From: VRUE01 sp963702955
GTDB lineage: Bacteria; Actinomycetota; Thermoleophilia; Solirubrobacterales; 70-9
Assembly: GCA_963702955.1 (NCBI GenBank)
Contig: OY969774.1
Span: 1,364,001 to 1,428,000, forward strand
Direction of reading: 5' to 3'
DNA: 64,000 bases
A program made the translations under genes and the position numbers. Below are positions 16,589 through 24,805 of this stretch, piece after piece; the stretch's first letter is position 1; each line of letters begins with the position of its first letter. The notes beneath the pieces are model-generated. The model saw only the letters and a program-made list of their open reading frames with translations. It was not told the origin of the DNA and made no database searches.

Positions 16589-17880
16589 GCGACCGTCGGG
16601 CGGTGCTCGGCCCCCATCGGGTCCTCGCTGCGGACCGCGTCGGCGCCCAGCTCGAACGCCTCGTGCAGCGCCCGCACCGCCTCCGGCACGCGATCGGCCG
16701 AGATGACGCAGGAGATCTTGATCGGCGAGGTGGAGATCATCTCGATGTTGATCCCCTCGCCGCCGAGCACGGCGAAGACCTTGGCGGCGACGCCGGGGTG
16801 GGAGCGCATGCCGGCGCCGACGATCGAGACCTTGCCGATCCGCTCTTCGCTGCGGACGCCCTGACTGACCCCCAGCGCGGAGACGGTGTCGGTCGCGGCG
16901 GTGAGGTCGGAGCGGTCGACCGTGAAGGAGAGGTCGGCGAGCGCGTCGTCGCCGACCGGCTCGTTCTGGATGATCACGTTGACGTTGATGCCGGCATCGG
17001 CCAGCGCGGTGAAGATCCGCCCGGCGACGCCGGGCTCGTCGCTGACCCCGGTCAGGGTCACCCGCGCCTCGCCGTCGGAGTGGGTCACTGCGGTTACGAA
17101 AGGCTGCTCCACGGTCTCCTTCTCGCTCTCGGCTTCGCTGACCACGAGGGTACCGGGGCCGTCCTCGAAGCTGCTGCGGCAGTGGATGCGGACGCCTTTG
17201 TTGCGCGCGTACTCGACCGAGCGAAGCTGCAGCACCTTGGCGCCGGAGGCCGACATCTCGAGCATCTCCTCATAAGAGGCGAAGGCCAGCTTGCGGGCGT
17301 CGGGGACGATCCGCGGGTCGGCGCTGAAGACGCCGGCGACGTCGGTGTAGATCTCGCAGACGCTGGCGCCGAGCGCGGCCGCGAGCGCGACCGCCGTCGT
17401 GTCGGAGCCGCCGCGGCCCAGCGTGGTCACGTCGTGGCTCTCGGTCGAGACCCCCTGAAAGCCGGCGACGAGGACGATCCGGTCCTTCTCCAGCATCTCG
17501 CGGATGCGGTCGGCGCGGACGTCGACGATCTTCGCCCTGGTATGGAAGGAGTCGGTGACGATGCCGGCCTGCGAGCCGGTCAGCGAGATCGCCTCGTGGC
17601 CCATGTCGTGGATCGCCATCGCGCACAGCGCGCAGGAGATCCGCTCGCCGGTCGAGAGCAGCATGTCCATCTCGCGAGCGACCGGTCGCTCGGAGATCTC
17701 CAGCGCCTGGGCGAGAAGCTCGTCGGTCGTCTTGCCCCGCGCCGAGAGCACCGCGACGACGCGGTGACCGGCCTCGCGGGCGGCGACGATCCGCCGCGCG
17801 GCGCGCTTGATCTCCTCGGCCCCGGCGACCGAGGTGCCGCCGAACTTCATCACCACGATGTCGGAATCTCGATTGCCCAT
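16585..17880 (-). CDS. lysC: Aspartate kinase
   Basis: Phosphorylates aspartate, the first step of the aspartate-family pathway. 431 residues. The kinase domain starts VVMKFGGTSVAG. GRGGSDTTAVALAAAL and TDVAGVFSADPRIV lie in the nucleotide region, and two ACT domains follow from about residue 270 (TGVSDEPGVAGRIFTALADA; GAGMRSHPGVAAKVF). These usually mediate lysine/threonine feedback. An internal ATG at residue 11 is also possible. There may be an internal start for a regulatory beta subunit, as in actinobacteria, but I could not confirm one. Confidence 0.97.
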   Translation of the reverse strand: MGNRDSDIVVMKFGGTSVAGAEEIKRAARRIVAAREAGHRVVAVLSARGKTTDELLAQALEISERPVAREMDMLLSTGERISCALCAMAIHDMGHEAISLTGSQAGIVTDSFHTRAKIVDVRADRIREMLEKDRIVLVAGFQGVSTESHDVTTLGRGGSDTTAVALAAALGASVCEIYTDVAGVFSADPRIVPDARKLAFASYEEMLEMSASGAKVLQLRSVEYARNKGVRIHCRSSFEDGPGTLVVSEAESEKETVEQPFVTAVTHSDGEARVTLTGVSDEPGVAGRIFTALADAGINVNVIIQNEPVGDDALADLSFTVDRSDLTAATDTVSALGVSQGVRSEERIGKVSIVGAGMRSHPGVAAKVFAVLGGEGINIEMISTSPIKISCVISADRVPEAVRALHEAFELGADAVRSEDPMGAEHRPTVA

Positions 17881-17929
17881 GGAGCGTCCGAGGATAGTCC
17901 GGCGGAGCAGCGGCAGTGGGCCGGGGTGG

Positions 17930-18436
17930 TTAGGGCTGAGCCGTATCGGCGCCGATGATCTTGTCTGGCGCGATCACCCGAGTGCTGCGATCGGGCGAGA
18001 CGAGAACCACGGACTGGCCCTCTTCGGCGGCCCGCCTCATCGCACGCTCTCTATCGGGCAACGGCATGTCCGCATTGAGAAAGGTGGATCGGCTCGGATA
18101 AGGAGACCTTTCTTCGACCGCCAACTCGATTGCTTCATCCATCACCTGACCGGCGGGGGAACGATATCCGTTGTCTCGACTCATCTGCTCGCGCATTCCC
18201 TCTCCAAGAGTACCGCTGTGGAAAGCCGTCCCAGCCTGCTTTCCGCCGATGCGGGAATACCGATGCATCTCGTTGAATCCGTGGGTGCTGTCGTAGACGC
18301 GAATCGCCTGTTGTTCGGCGCCCGAAGAAAACAGCAGCACAACCGCGTACGCGGCAACCTCCTTATTCTGCGTCTCGAATTCGACGGACAGCATCGCGCC
18401 CGCGAGATCAAGCTCCTGCCTATATCGAACGCCCAC
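17930..18436 (-). CDS. Hypothetical protein, resembles DUF7718-type
   Basis: 168 residues, no recognised catalytic motif. The central part FETQNKEVAAYAVVLLFSSG, followed by IRVYDSTHGFNEMHRYSRIG and GTAFHSGTLGEGMREQM, recalls a small family (DUF7718) seen as a lone gene or near mobile DNA. That assignment is tentative. The lower GC of this stretch compared with lysC suggests acquisition. A competing open frame runs on the opposite strand but has less protein-like composition. It is divergent from the HD-GYP gene. Confidence 0.5.
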   Translation of the reverse strand: MGVRYRQELDLAGAMLSVEFETQNKEVAAYAVVLLFSSGAEQQAIRVYDSTHGFNEMHRYSRIGGKQAGTAFHSGTLGEGMREQMSRDNGYRSPAGQVMDEAIELAVEERSPYPSRSTFLNADMPLPDRERAMRRAAEEGQSVVLVSPDRSTRVIAPDKIIGADTAQP

Positions 18437-18611
18437 GAGCGGATCGTGGACGACCCGGGCGCATGCGTGGCGCGCTGAATGTCAATTTTGCGTGACAACA
18501 TCGGCACAGGACCATCTGGTCGAAAAGCGACAGTCAAGGCCGTCGAAATCATGCATTCCTTGATGTCGGAGGCTAAAGAGTCCGAGGCAAGAATCCGATG
18601 CGTTCCCCCTG

Positions 18612-19727
18612 GTGGAGCCGAGCGGCATCGACATCACCATGCTGGGACCGCCCGGGACCACGGAGCGGGACGAACGGCTGCTGGTCGCCAGCCGCCTCTC
18701 GACCAAGCTCGCCGTCGCCCACAGCGTCGAGGACGTCGCCTCCCTGGCGGTGCGCCAGTTGCACGACTCCTTCGACTACTACCTGGCGGTCGTCCAGCGG
18801 CTCGACCCCGACGGCTCGCTGCGGGTCGTCGCCGGGGCCGGCCCGCTGGCCGAACAGGTTGACGACTTCCTCGCCCTCGTGCAGCCGGTCGAGCACGGCG
18901 TCAACGGCCGCGTCGCCCGCAGCGGGCAGCCGGCGATGGTCAACGACACCCGGCTCGACTCCGACTACCTGCGCCGCAACGCCCACACCGACCCCGGCTC
19001 GGAGCTGTCGCTGCCGATCCGCGTGGGCGGCTCGGTCTGGGGCGTGCTCAACCTCGAGCAGCAGGAACGGGACGCCTTCTCCGATCGCGACCTGCTGCTC
19101 GGCCACATCGTCGCCGGGCAGGTCGGCGCGGCGATCTACCGCTGCCAGCTGGTCGACGAGCTCGAGGGCGCCTTCCTGACGACGATCGGCGTGATCGCCG
19201 ACGCGGTCGAGCTGCAGGACCCCTACACCGCCGACCACGCCAACGAGGTCGCCGACCTCGCGGTCCGGGTCGGCGAGCGGCTCGGCGTCGAGGGGGTCGA
19301 GCTGGACCGGCTGCGCTACGGCGCGCTGCTGCACGACGTCGGCAAGATCGGCGTCCCCGGCGAGCTGCTGCGCAAGCCCGCCGCGCTGAGCCCGGAGGAG
19401 CGTGGCCTGATGGACGCCCACACGGCGATCGGCGCCCGCATGCTGGAGCGGATCCCCTTCCTGGCGCCGGTCGCGCCGCTGGTCCGCTCCGCCCACGAGC
19501 GCTTCGACGGCGGCGGCTACCCGGACGGGCTGGCCGGCGAGCAGATCCCCCGCGGGGCGATGATCATCGCCACCTGCGACGCCTTCCACGCGATGACCTC
19601 CGACCGTCCCTACCGCCGGGCGATGGATCGCCGGGCGGCGATCCTCGAGCTGCGCCTCGGCGCCGGCAGCCAGTTCGACCCGAAGGTCGTCGCCGCCCTG
19701 GTCACCTCGCTTGGCGACTGTGCCTGA
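18612..19727 (+). CDS. GAF and HD-GYP domain protein (cyclic-di-GMP phosphodiesterase type)
   Basis: 371 residues from GTG. A GAF sensor domain (about 25-175) with LPIRVGGSVWGVLNLEQQE is followed by HD-GYP (about 185-365). The metal-site signatures LLHDVGKIGVPGELLRKP and RFDGGGYPDGLAGEQIP (HHE region reduced to AHERFDGGGYP) are present. It would hydrolyse cyclic di-GMP under control of a small ligand or redox signal. In the HHExxDGxGYP motif the first His is Ala (SAHERFDGGGYP), so activity may be altered. It is followed by a stand-alone winged-helix gene. Confidence 0.88.
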   Translation: MEPSGIDITMLGPPGTTERDERLLVASRLSTKLAVAHSVEDVASLAVRQLHDSFDYYLAVVQRLDPDGSLRVVAGAGPLAEQVDDFLALVQPVEHGVNGRVARSGQPAMVNDTRLDSDYLRRNAHTDPGSELSLPIRVGGSVWGVLNLEQQERDAFSDRDLLLGHIVAGQVGAAIYRCQLVDELEGAFLTTIGVIADAVELQDPYTADHANEVADLAVRVGERLGVEGVELDRLRYGALLHDVGKIGVPGELLRKPAALSPEERGLMDAHTAIGARMLERIPFLAPVAPLVRSAHERFDGGGYPDGLAGEQIPRGAMIIATCDAFHAMTSDRPYRRAMDRRAAILELRLGAGSQFDPKVVAALVTSLGDCA

Positions 19728-19741
19728 GGCACAAACACGCC

Positions 19742-19763
19742 GTTATCCAAATCTTCTCAATTT
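19742..19763 (+). promoter_or_regulatory. Two 11-base units shared with the pst promoter region
   Basis: GTTATCCAAAT (19742-19752) is followed by CTTCTCAATTT. The identical first 11-mer followed by TTTCACAAGAC occurs upstream of pstC (26723-26744). The 11-base periodicity suits a PhoB-like dimer. It lies about 50 bases before the winged-helix gene. Confidence 0.4.
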
Positions 19764-19815
19764 CGAAACAGCAGATTCACGGTTGGCGCCCGAAGTTCCG
19801 AAAGGCTGCTCGATC

Positions 19816-20163
19816 ATGCTGGTAGAACCACCGGCTCCGGAGTCGCCCCAGGCGCCCTACCGGATAGCGAACCTAGAGGTCCGACCCGCCGAGCTGCAGG
19901 TTCTCGTCGACGAGCGCCGGGTGGGCTTCACGGTGCGCGAGTTCGAGCTCTTCCTGCTGCTCTCCAAACGCCTCGACGCGGTCGTCCAGCGCCCCGAGAT
20001 CTACCGGCTGATGTGGGGCGGCGAGATGCGGCGCCGCAACCGCTCCGTCGACGTTCTCGTGCGCAAGGTGCGCAGCAAGCTCGAACTGGCGGCTCCCGAC
20101 TGGCGCTACGTCCACACCCACTTCGGCATCGGCTACCGCTTCGCCCCCGAACAGCTGCGCTGA
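19816..20163 (+). CDS. Stand-alone OmpR/PhoB-type winged-helix regulator without receiver
   Basis: 115 residues from ATG at 19816, preceded by GAAAGG; a TTG at 19711 would add 35 residues and overlap the HD-GYP gene. The protein is almost only a Trans_reg_C domain: VGFTVREFELFLLLSKR, RPEIYRLMWGGEM, NRSVDVLVRKVRSKLE and YVHTHFGIGYRF. There is no phospho-acceptor domain, so regulation must come from abundance or a partner. Its promoter carries an 11-mer also found before pstC, so it may act in or be part of the phosphate response (inference). Confidence 0.85.
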   Translation: MLVEPPAPESPQAPYRIANLEVRPAELQVLVDERRVGFTVREFELFLLLSKRLDAVVQRPEIYRLMWGGEMRRRNRSVDVLVRKVRSKLELAAPDWRYVHTHFGIGYRFAPEQLR

Positions 20164-20187
20164 CCAAGGCACAGTTGCGGTTGTATG

Positions 20188-20209
20188 AGTATGCCTGATC
20201 AGGCATACT
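20188..20209 (+). promoter_or_regulatory. Perfect 22-bp palindrome, likely autoregulatory operator
   Basis: AGTATGCCTGA meets its exact inverse TCAGGCATACT with no spacer, 7 bases before the GTG of the Xre gene. It overlaps a possible -10 (CATACT, 20204-20209) spaced 17 bases from TTGTAT. A transcript from there would be nearly leaderless. Confidence 0.7.
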
Positions 20210-20216
20210 AACCAAG

Positions 20217-20546
20217 GTGAGCCCTGGAGAGTTGATCAAGAGCAGGCGCCGACGCCACGGACTCAGCCAGCGCAGTCTGGCGCTGCGAGCGGCGACCGAC
20301 CAGGCGGCGGTGAGCCGGATCGAGCGCGGCGAAGTATCGCCCAGCGTCGAGACTGTCGAGCGGCTGTTGGCCGCGATGGGCGAGCGGCTGCGGCTGGAGT
20401 CGGGGCCGATCGAGCGAGCTCACGATCCCCTCCATCTGCGAGCGGCGCTGCAGCGAAGTCCGGCGGAACGACTGCGGCTGGCGATCTCGTGGAACCGGCT
20501 GGCCGGACGCCTGACCGATGCGGGGAGGCGAGCGAATGCCCGGTGA
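20217..20546 (+). CDS. Xre-family HTH protein (antitoxin-like)
   Basis: 109 residues, GTG start. Residues 3-55 are a helix-turn-helix: LIKSRRRRHGLSQRSLAL, then AAVSRIERGEVSPSVETV. The C-terminal half is Arg-rich. It overlaps the following nucleotidyltransferase gene by 11 bases. HTH plus nucleotidyltransferase is the layout of several toxin-antitoxin and abortive-infection pairs, with the HTH protein as repressor. The perfect palindrome just upstream is its probable operator. Confidence 0.82.
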   Translation: MSPGELIKSRRRRHGLSQRSLALRAATDQAAVSRIERGEVSPSVETVERLLAAMGERLRLESGPIERAHDPLHLRAALQRSPAERLRLAISWNRLAGRLTDAGRRANAR

Positions 20547-20952
20547 GCGCGAGCCGGAGACGCTCGACGCCCAGCGGATCCTCGAGGAGCTCGCCCGGCA
20601 CCGGGTCGAGTTCGTGCTGGTCGGGGGGATGGCCGCGCAAACGCACGGGAACACCCGCATGACCGACGACGTCAACGTGATCCCACAGCCCGACCCGCAG
20701 AACTTGGGCCGCTTGGCCGAAGCGCTTCGCGCGCTGGGCCCGCACGGAGGCATCGACGTGCTGCACGAAGCCCCGGGGGCCGCCCCGTACGACGAGCTGC
20801 GGGAGCGGGCCCTGGTGATCGCGCTCGACGAGATTCTCATCCCGGTCGCCGGCCGCGACGACCTGATCCGGATGAAGCTGGCCCGGGGCCGCCCGGTCGA
20901 CCGCGCGGACGTCGCCGCCCTGACCGACACCGAGGCGGGTGCGGAGGGATAG
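20536..20952 (+). CDS. Nucleotidyltransferase-fold protein (AbiEii/MNT-like)
   Basis: 138 residues from ATG at 20536, chosen because GGGGAGG lies 7 bases upstream. The fold start FVLVGGMAAQTHGNTRMTDD has the G-G-x9-T-x-D pattern of nucleotidyltransferases. The second acidic position is in TDDVNVIP, and a later Asp is in ALDEILIPVAGRDDLIRMKL. A minimal enzyme of this size could add nucleotides to RNA or protein as a toxin, as MenA/AbiEii do (established for those families). Partner choice and activity here are inferred. Confidence 0.78.
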   Translation: MPGEREPETLDAQRILEELARHRVEFVLVGGMAAQTHGNTRMTDDVNVIPQPDPQNLGRLAEALRALGPHGGIDVLHEAPGAAPYDELRERALVIALDEILIPVAGRDDLIRMKLARGRPVDRADVAALTDTEAGAEG

Positions 20953-20964
20953 GAGCGCTTCGGA

Positions 20965-22638
20965 TCAGCGAGGCCGCTTGGCCGGCGCCGGCGCCGGTTC
21001 TGCGGTCGAGGTTTCGGCGTTGTAGACGCTGCTGTCGAAGCCGCTGAGGGCCGGTTCGGCCGCGTAGCCGAGCGGCTGCTGGCCGAACAGTTCCTCGATG
21101 CTGCGCAGCATCGAGAAGTGGTTGTAATAGCCGCTTTCGTCGATCGTGCCCGGGGCGACGTATTTGGAGAGCAGCAGCATCCCTACCCTGCCGCCGCCGC
21201 CGGTTTCTTTGACCGGCCCGGTCGGGGCCGTTTCGGCGGCCGGCGGCAGGTTGGGGTAGGCGGGCGTCGCGCAGCAGGAGCCGGCGTCGGCGGTCGGCCC
21301 GGCCTGCGGCGCCTGGTCGAAGGTGATCGCGATCAGCCCGTTTTCTTCGTAGGCCGGCGAGGCTTCGATCTCGGGGACCACCGTCTTCAGGAACGCTTCG
21401 GCGGCGGCGAGACCGGCGACGGCGCCCGGTTCGCAGGGGACTTCGGAGCCGTCGTGGCAGGCGTTGGGGACGATGTAGGAGAAGTTGGGGGTGGTCTTCG
21501 CCTTGCGCAGATCGGGGGCGAGCTGGTCGAGGCCGACGTCCGCCTTCGCGCATTCCGGGCCGTCGATCACCGAGTGGAAGTAGACGAACGGGTTGCGCCA
21601 GGTGAGGAACGCGTCGCCGGGCAGCGGCGCCTGGTCGGCGTCGGGTCCCCCCAGCGCCGGGTGGCGGCAGGTGGCCGAGCCTTCCGGCGCGCCGTCGGCG
21701 ATGTCCTCGACGTAGCCCTTCCAGGTCAGTTTGGCGGCGGCGAGCTGACCGGGCAGCGTTTCCGTCGCCGCCGGATAGACGCAGCCGTTGCCTTCGACCT
21801 GTTCGGCGATGACGCTGACCGTGCCCGGCACGATGTCGGTGTAGTTGGGACAGTCGGCCGCGGTTTCGAGCGTCGGCCCCTGGCCGCTGAGCAGGGCGAT
21901 CTCGTTGGCCAACCCGCTCTGGGCGACCGCGTAGTAGTTGGACAGCAGCTCGCCCTTGGCCGGCAGTTCCTTGGCGAGGTAGGGGGCCGGCGAGGCTGTG
22001 CCGAACGATTCTTCGAAGCCGTGGCCGTCCAGCACGATCAGGAAGACGTGTTCGATTTCGGGCAGGGCTTCTTCTTCGAGCGGTTCCGGCGGCAGCTTGG
22101 GCGGCGCGGTCGGTCCGGCTTCCGGCGCCGCTGGTTCGGCGGGTGGCGCAACCGGCGGCGGGACGGCGGCGGGAACCGGCGCGGGCGCCGGTTCGGGGGC
22201 GACCGCGGGCGCCGGTTCGGGCGGCGGGGGCGAGCCTTCCGCGTCGGCGATCTCGAGCAGGATCGGCGCCGTGGAGGCGCTCTCGGCGAGCGGGCTGGTG
22301 ACCGAGCCGAGGATGACGCCGGCCGCCAGCAGGGCCATCACGGCGACCGCGGCGATCTGCGGCGAGGGCATGAAGCCCCAGGGGTCTTTCCGCTCGGATG
22401 TCTCCTCGGCCGCGGCGGCGGCAACGGCAGCGGCGGCGGCGCCCTCGACCGCTGAAGCGCCACCCGGGCGCTTGTCTTCCTTCAGCGCGGCGACACGCTC
22501 TGCCACGACCGCCGGCAGCGGCCCGTGCCTGGCGCCGCACTCGAGGCAGTAGCGCCGGCCGGGCGAGACGGTCGCGCCGCACTCGGCGCAGTGCCCCGAA
22601 ATGTTCCCGGAATCGTCGTCGGCCGCAAAGATCGCCAC
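20965..22638 (-). CDS. Membrane-anchored phosphoesterase with N-terminal zinc ribbon
   Basis: 557 residues. A zinc ribbon (C17-x2-C20 and C31-x2-C34) faces the cytoplasm. One membrane helix (about 92-112) follows, then a Pro/Ala/Glu-rich extracytoplasmic spacer (about 130-188). The C-terminal phosphoesterase domain of the acid phosphatase/phospholipase C type begins IEHVFLIVLDGHGFEESFG near 191. GQGPTLETAADCPNY, TPNFSYIVPNACHDGS and LIAITFDQAP carry the metal-site Asp/His/Asn residues. Placing a cytoplasmic zinc ribbon on a secreted phosphatase is unusual. The divergent gene encodes another zinc-ribbon protein with the same YCLECG motif. Pho-box-like repeats lie between them. Confidence 0.85.
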   Translation of the reverse strand: MAIFAADDDSGNISGHCAECGATVSPGRRYCLECGARHGPLPAVVAERVAALKEDKRPGGASAVEGAAAAAVAAAAAEETSERKDPWGFMPSPQIAAVAVMALLAAGVILGSVTSPLAESASTAPILLEIADAEGSPPPPEPAPAVAPEPAPAPVPAAVPPPVAPPAEPAAPEAGPTAPPKLPPEPLEEEALPEIEHVFLIVLDGHGFEESFGTASPAPYLAKELPAKGELLSNYYAVAQSGLANEIALLSGQGPTLETAADCPNYTDIVPGTVSVIAEQVEGNGCVYPAATETLPGQLAAAKLTWKGYVEDIADGAPEGSATCRHPALGGPDADQAPLPGDAFLTWRNPFVYFHSVIDGPECAKADVGLDQLAPDLRKAKTTPNFSYIVPNACHDGSEVPCEPGAVAGLAAAEAFLKTVVPEIEASPAYEENGLIAITFDQAPQAGPTADAGSCCATPAYPNLPPAAETAPTGPVKETGGGGRVGMLLLSKYVAPGTIDESGYYNHFSMLRSIEELFGQQPLGYAAEPALSGFDSSVYNAETSTAEPAPAPAKRPR

Positions 22639-22697
22639 GCTAGCGCCTGATTCTCACCATGCCCGCAGGGTGGGATGTGAAGATTTGGGTTACCGCC

Positions 22698-22727
22698 GTT
22701 CACAACTGTTCACAACTCCGCAACATT
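22698..22727 (+). promoter_or_regulatory. GTTCACAACT tandem repeat in divergent promoter region
   Basis: GTTCACAACT occurs twice back to back (22698-22707 and 22708-22717). It is flanked by GGTTACCGCC before and CCGCAACATT after. The unit resembles actinobacterial PHO-box units (GTTCACC type) and the repeats before pstS. It lies between the phosphoesterase and zinc-ribbon genes. Confidence 0.5.
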
Positions 22728-22761
22728 TCAGACCGGAGCGCCGGGAGAATCCAGAGCGACC

Positions 22762-23460
22762 TTGTCCGACGTTTCGACTCCACCCCTCCCTCCGCAACCG
22801 CAAGGAGGCGCATCGGTGCCGCCGGAGCCGCAATCTGTGCCGCCGGAGCCCCGGCAGTTGACCCCCCAGGTGCAATCTGCGGCGGTCCAGGGTGGCGACC
22901 ACTGCCCATCCTGCGGCGCCCTGCTGGCGTCGGACCAGCGCTACTGCCTCGAGTGCGGACAGCGGCGCGGGGATCCGCGCCTCCCCTTCATGGACGCAGT
23001 CGTCCTGATGGAAGCGGTGAAGCAACCCGGCCAGGCGCCTCCGCCGCCGAAGAAGAAGCGGTCCGGCATCTCCCCCAACGCGGCCCTGATCGCCGGCATC
23101 GCGACGCTGCTGCTGGCGCTCGGCATCGGCGTCCTGATCGGGCGTTCGGGCAACAACGAAGTCGCGGCGCCGGCGCAACAGGCCCCGATCGTGATCCACA
23201 GCGGCGGCGGCGAAGAATCGACCGCCTCGACCGGGGGCAAGAGCACGACCGGGGGCGGCGGCGCCTCGAAAGCGAAGACCAAGAAGCAGAAAGAAGCCGC
23301 GCTGAAGGCAGCCGAAGCGCACCCCGCCGCTGAAAAAGTCCTCCATACGGCGCCAGACGTGAAGCTTCCTCCATCGACCGTGAAACCAGGCGGCAAGTGC
23401 GAAAGCGGCGCCGCCGGCTGCGAAGGCGGCAAGTTCACCGGCAACTTCTTCGGCGAATGA
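22762..23460 (+). CDS. Zinc-ribbon single-pass membrane protein
   Basis: 232 residues, TTG start. A Pro/Gln-rich N-terminus is followed by a zinc ribbon (C48-x2-C51, C62-x2-C65, with QRYCLECGQRRG). A basic stretch PPPPKKKRSG and one membrane helix (about 107-127, AALIAGIATLLLALGIGVLI) come next. The Ser/Gly/Lys-rich outer tail ends with two cysteines (CESGAAGC). Function unknown. It is divergent from the phosphoesterase that has the same ribbon-helix layout, and the next gene overlaps its stop. The three may form one envelope-associated unit (inference). Confidence 0.75.
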   Translation: MSDVSTPPLPPQPQGGASVPPEPQSVPPEPRQLTPQVQSAAVQGGDHCPSCGALLASDQRYCLECGQRRGDPRLPFMDAVVLMEAVKQPGQAPPPPKKKRSGISPNAALIAGIATLLLALGIGVLIGRSGNNEVAAPAQQAPIVIHSGGGEESTASTGGKSTTGGGGASKAKTKKQKEAALKAAEAHPAAEKVLHTAPDVKLPPSTVKPGGKCESGAAGCEGGKFTGNFFGE

Positions 23461-23891
23461 TCTCGATGCCGAAACTGCCGCGCCGCGCCCAGCGCACCGC
23501 CTCGCCGGCGCAGAACGGCGGTGCCGCCGCCAAGGCTGCGCCCAAACCCTCCCCGGCGATCGGCAACGAGATGCTCGTCGACCTGGAAAGGCGCCGCGAC
23601 CAACTGATCGCCCGCGTCGCCGAGCTGCAGTGGGACCTCGGCGGGCTCGTCTACGAGATGGCGATCCGCAACCGGATCCAGGTCGAGGTCCTGGTGAAGC
23701 GAGCGGTCGCCCTGCAGGACGCCGACGCCGAGCTGAGCGAGGTCGAACGGATCGTGCGCACGGAGGAGACCGGCTCCGCCGGCTCGTGTCCGCGCTGCCA
23801 GGCGCCGCACAGCAGCGGCGCGACCTACTGCTGGCAGTGCGGCCAGCCGCTGCTCGAGCAGGTCTCCAGCGACGTGATCCTGAAACGCTGA
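23457..23891 (+). CDS. Coiled-coil protein with C-terminal zinc ribbon
   Basis: 144 residues; the ATG overlaps the previous stop (ATGA). A disordered Ala/Pro N-terminus leads to a helical, coiled-coil-like segment (LVDLERRRDQLIARVAELQW to EVERIVRTEE). A zinc ribbon (CPRCQAPHSSGATYCWQCGQ) follows. It has no membrane helix, so it probably stays in the cytoplasm next to the ribbon of its membrane partner. No named family is recognised. Confidence 0.72.
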   Translation: MISMPKLPRRAQRTASPAQNGGAAAKAAPKPSPAIGNEMLVDLERRRDQLIARVAELQWDLGGLVYEMAIRNRIQVEVLVKRAVALQDADAELSEVERIVRTEETGSAGSCPRCQAPHSSGATYCWQCGQPLLEQVSSDVILKR

Positions 23892-23905
23892 GCCGCCGGT
23901 CCCGC

Positions 23906-24805
23906 TCAGCCGAAGCGGCCGCTGACGTAGTCGCGGGTGCGCGGGTCGGCGGGGTTGGTGAACATCGTCGCGGTGTCGGTGAACTCGACCAGGGTGCCGG
24001 ACGGCTCACCGGTCGCGGCGTCGAGGCTGAAGAAGGCGGTCCGGTCGGCGACCCGCGCCGCCTGCTGCATGTTGTGGGTGACGATGACGATCGTGAAGCG
24101 GCCTTTGAGGCTGTGCATCAGCTCCTCGATCGAGGCGGTCGCGATCGGGTCGAGGGCCGAGGCCGGCTCGTCGAGCAGCAGCACGTCGGGCTCGATCGCG
24201 ATCGCCCGGGCGATGCAGAGCCGCTGCTGCTGGCCGCCGGAGAGCCCGAGGGCGCTGTCCTTGAGCCGGTCCTTGACCTCGTCCCAGAGCGCCGCCCCTC
24301 GCAGCGCCCCCTCGATCCGCTCGTCGAGGCCGTGCTTGAGGCCGAGGTTGCGTGGCGCCCAGGCGATGTTGTCGTAGATCGACTTCGGGAACGGGTTCGG
24401 TTTCTGGAAGACCATCCCGATCCGGCGGCGCACCTCGACCTGGTCGACATTGGCGGCGTACATGTCGTGCCCGTGGTAGAGGATCTGTCCCTCGATCCGG
24501 AACGACGGAACGGAGTCGTTCATGCGGTTGAGGCTGCGCAGGAAGGTCGTCTTGCCGCAGCCGGAGGGACCGATCAGGGCGGTGATTTCGCCGCGCCGGA
24601 TCTGCAGCGAGACCCCGGTCAGGGCTTTTTTACTGCCGTAGTACACGGAAACCTGCCGGGCGTCGAAAACGGCTTCCGCCGGCGCCTTGAGCCGGCCGTT
24701 CGAGCCGGCGGCCAAGTCGGCCGGCGGCGGTGCCCCGCTGCGGATGCGCACCCTCGCCGGCAAGCTGCCGGGGTCCGGTGCCGAGGTCGGGTCGAAAGCG
24801 CTCAC
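23906..24805 (-). CDS. pstB: Phosphate ABC transporter ATP-binding protein
   Basis: Powers high-affinity phosphate import. 299 residues with a 45-residue N-terminal extension, then VYYGSKKALTGVSLQI. Walker A is GPSGCGKTTFLR, the family-specific RSLNRMNDSVPSFR follows, then the Q-loop VFQKPNPFPKSIYDN, signature LSGGQQQRLCIARAI and Walker B VLLLDEPASALDP. GTG start overlaps the pstA stop (GTGA). It is the last gene of pstC-pstA-pstB. It converges on the zinc-ribbon gene. Confidence 0.97.
   Translation of the reverse strand: MSAFDPTSAPDPGSLPARVRIRSGAPPPADLAAGSNGRLKAPAEAVFDARQVSVYYGSKKALTGVSLQIRRGEITALIGPSGCGKTTFLRSLNRMNDSVPSFRIEGQILYHGHDMYAANVDQVEVRRRIGMVFQKPNPFPKSIYDNIAWAPRNLGLKHGLDERIEGALRGAALWDEVKDRLKDSALGLSGGQQQRLCIARAIAIEPDVLLLDEPASALDPIATASIEELMHSLKGRFTIVIVTHNMQQAARVADRTAFFSLDAATGEPSGTLVEFTDTATMFTNPADPRTRDYVSGRFG

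Noticed and set aside
17807..18478. Plus-strand frame overlapping the hypothetical gene at 17930-18436
   Set aside because: Its start is antisense to lysC, and the minus-strand frame has the more protein-like, domain-like composition.
23457..23891. Longer start for the coiled-coil zinc-ribbon gene at 23397
   Set aside because: It would overlap the preceding gene by 64 bases with an all-Arg shadow sequence; the ATGA start is far better.
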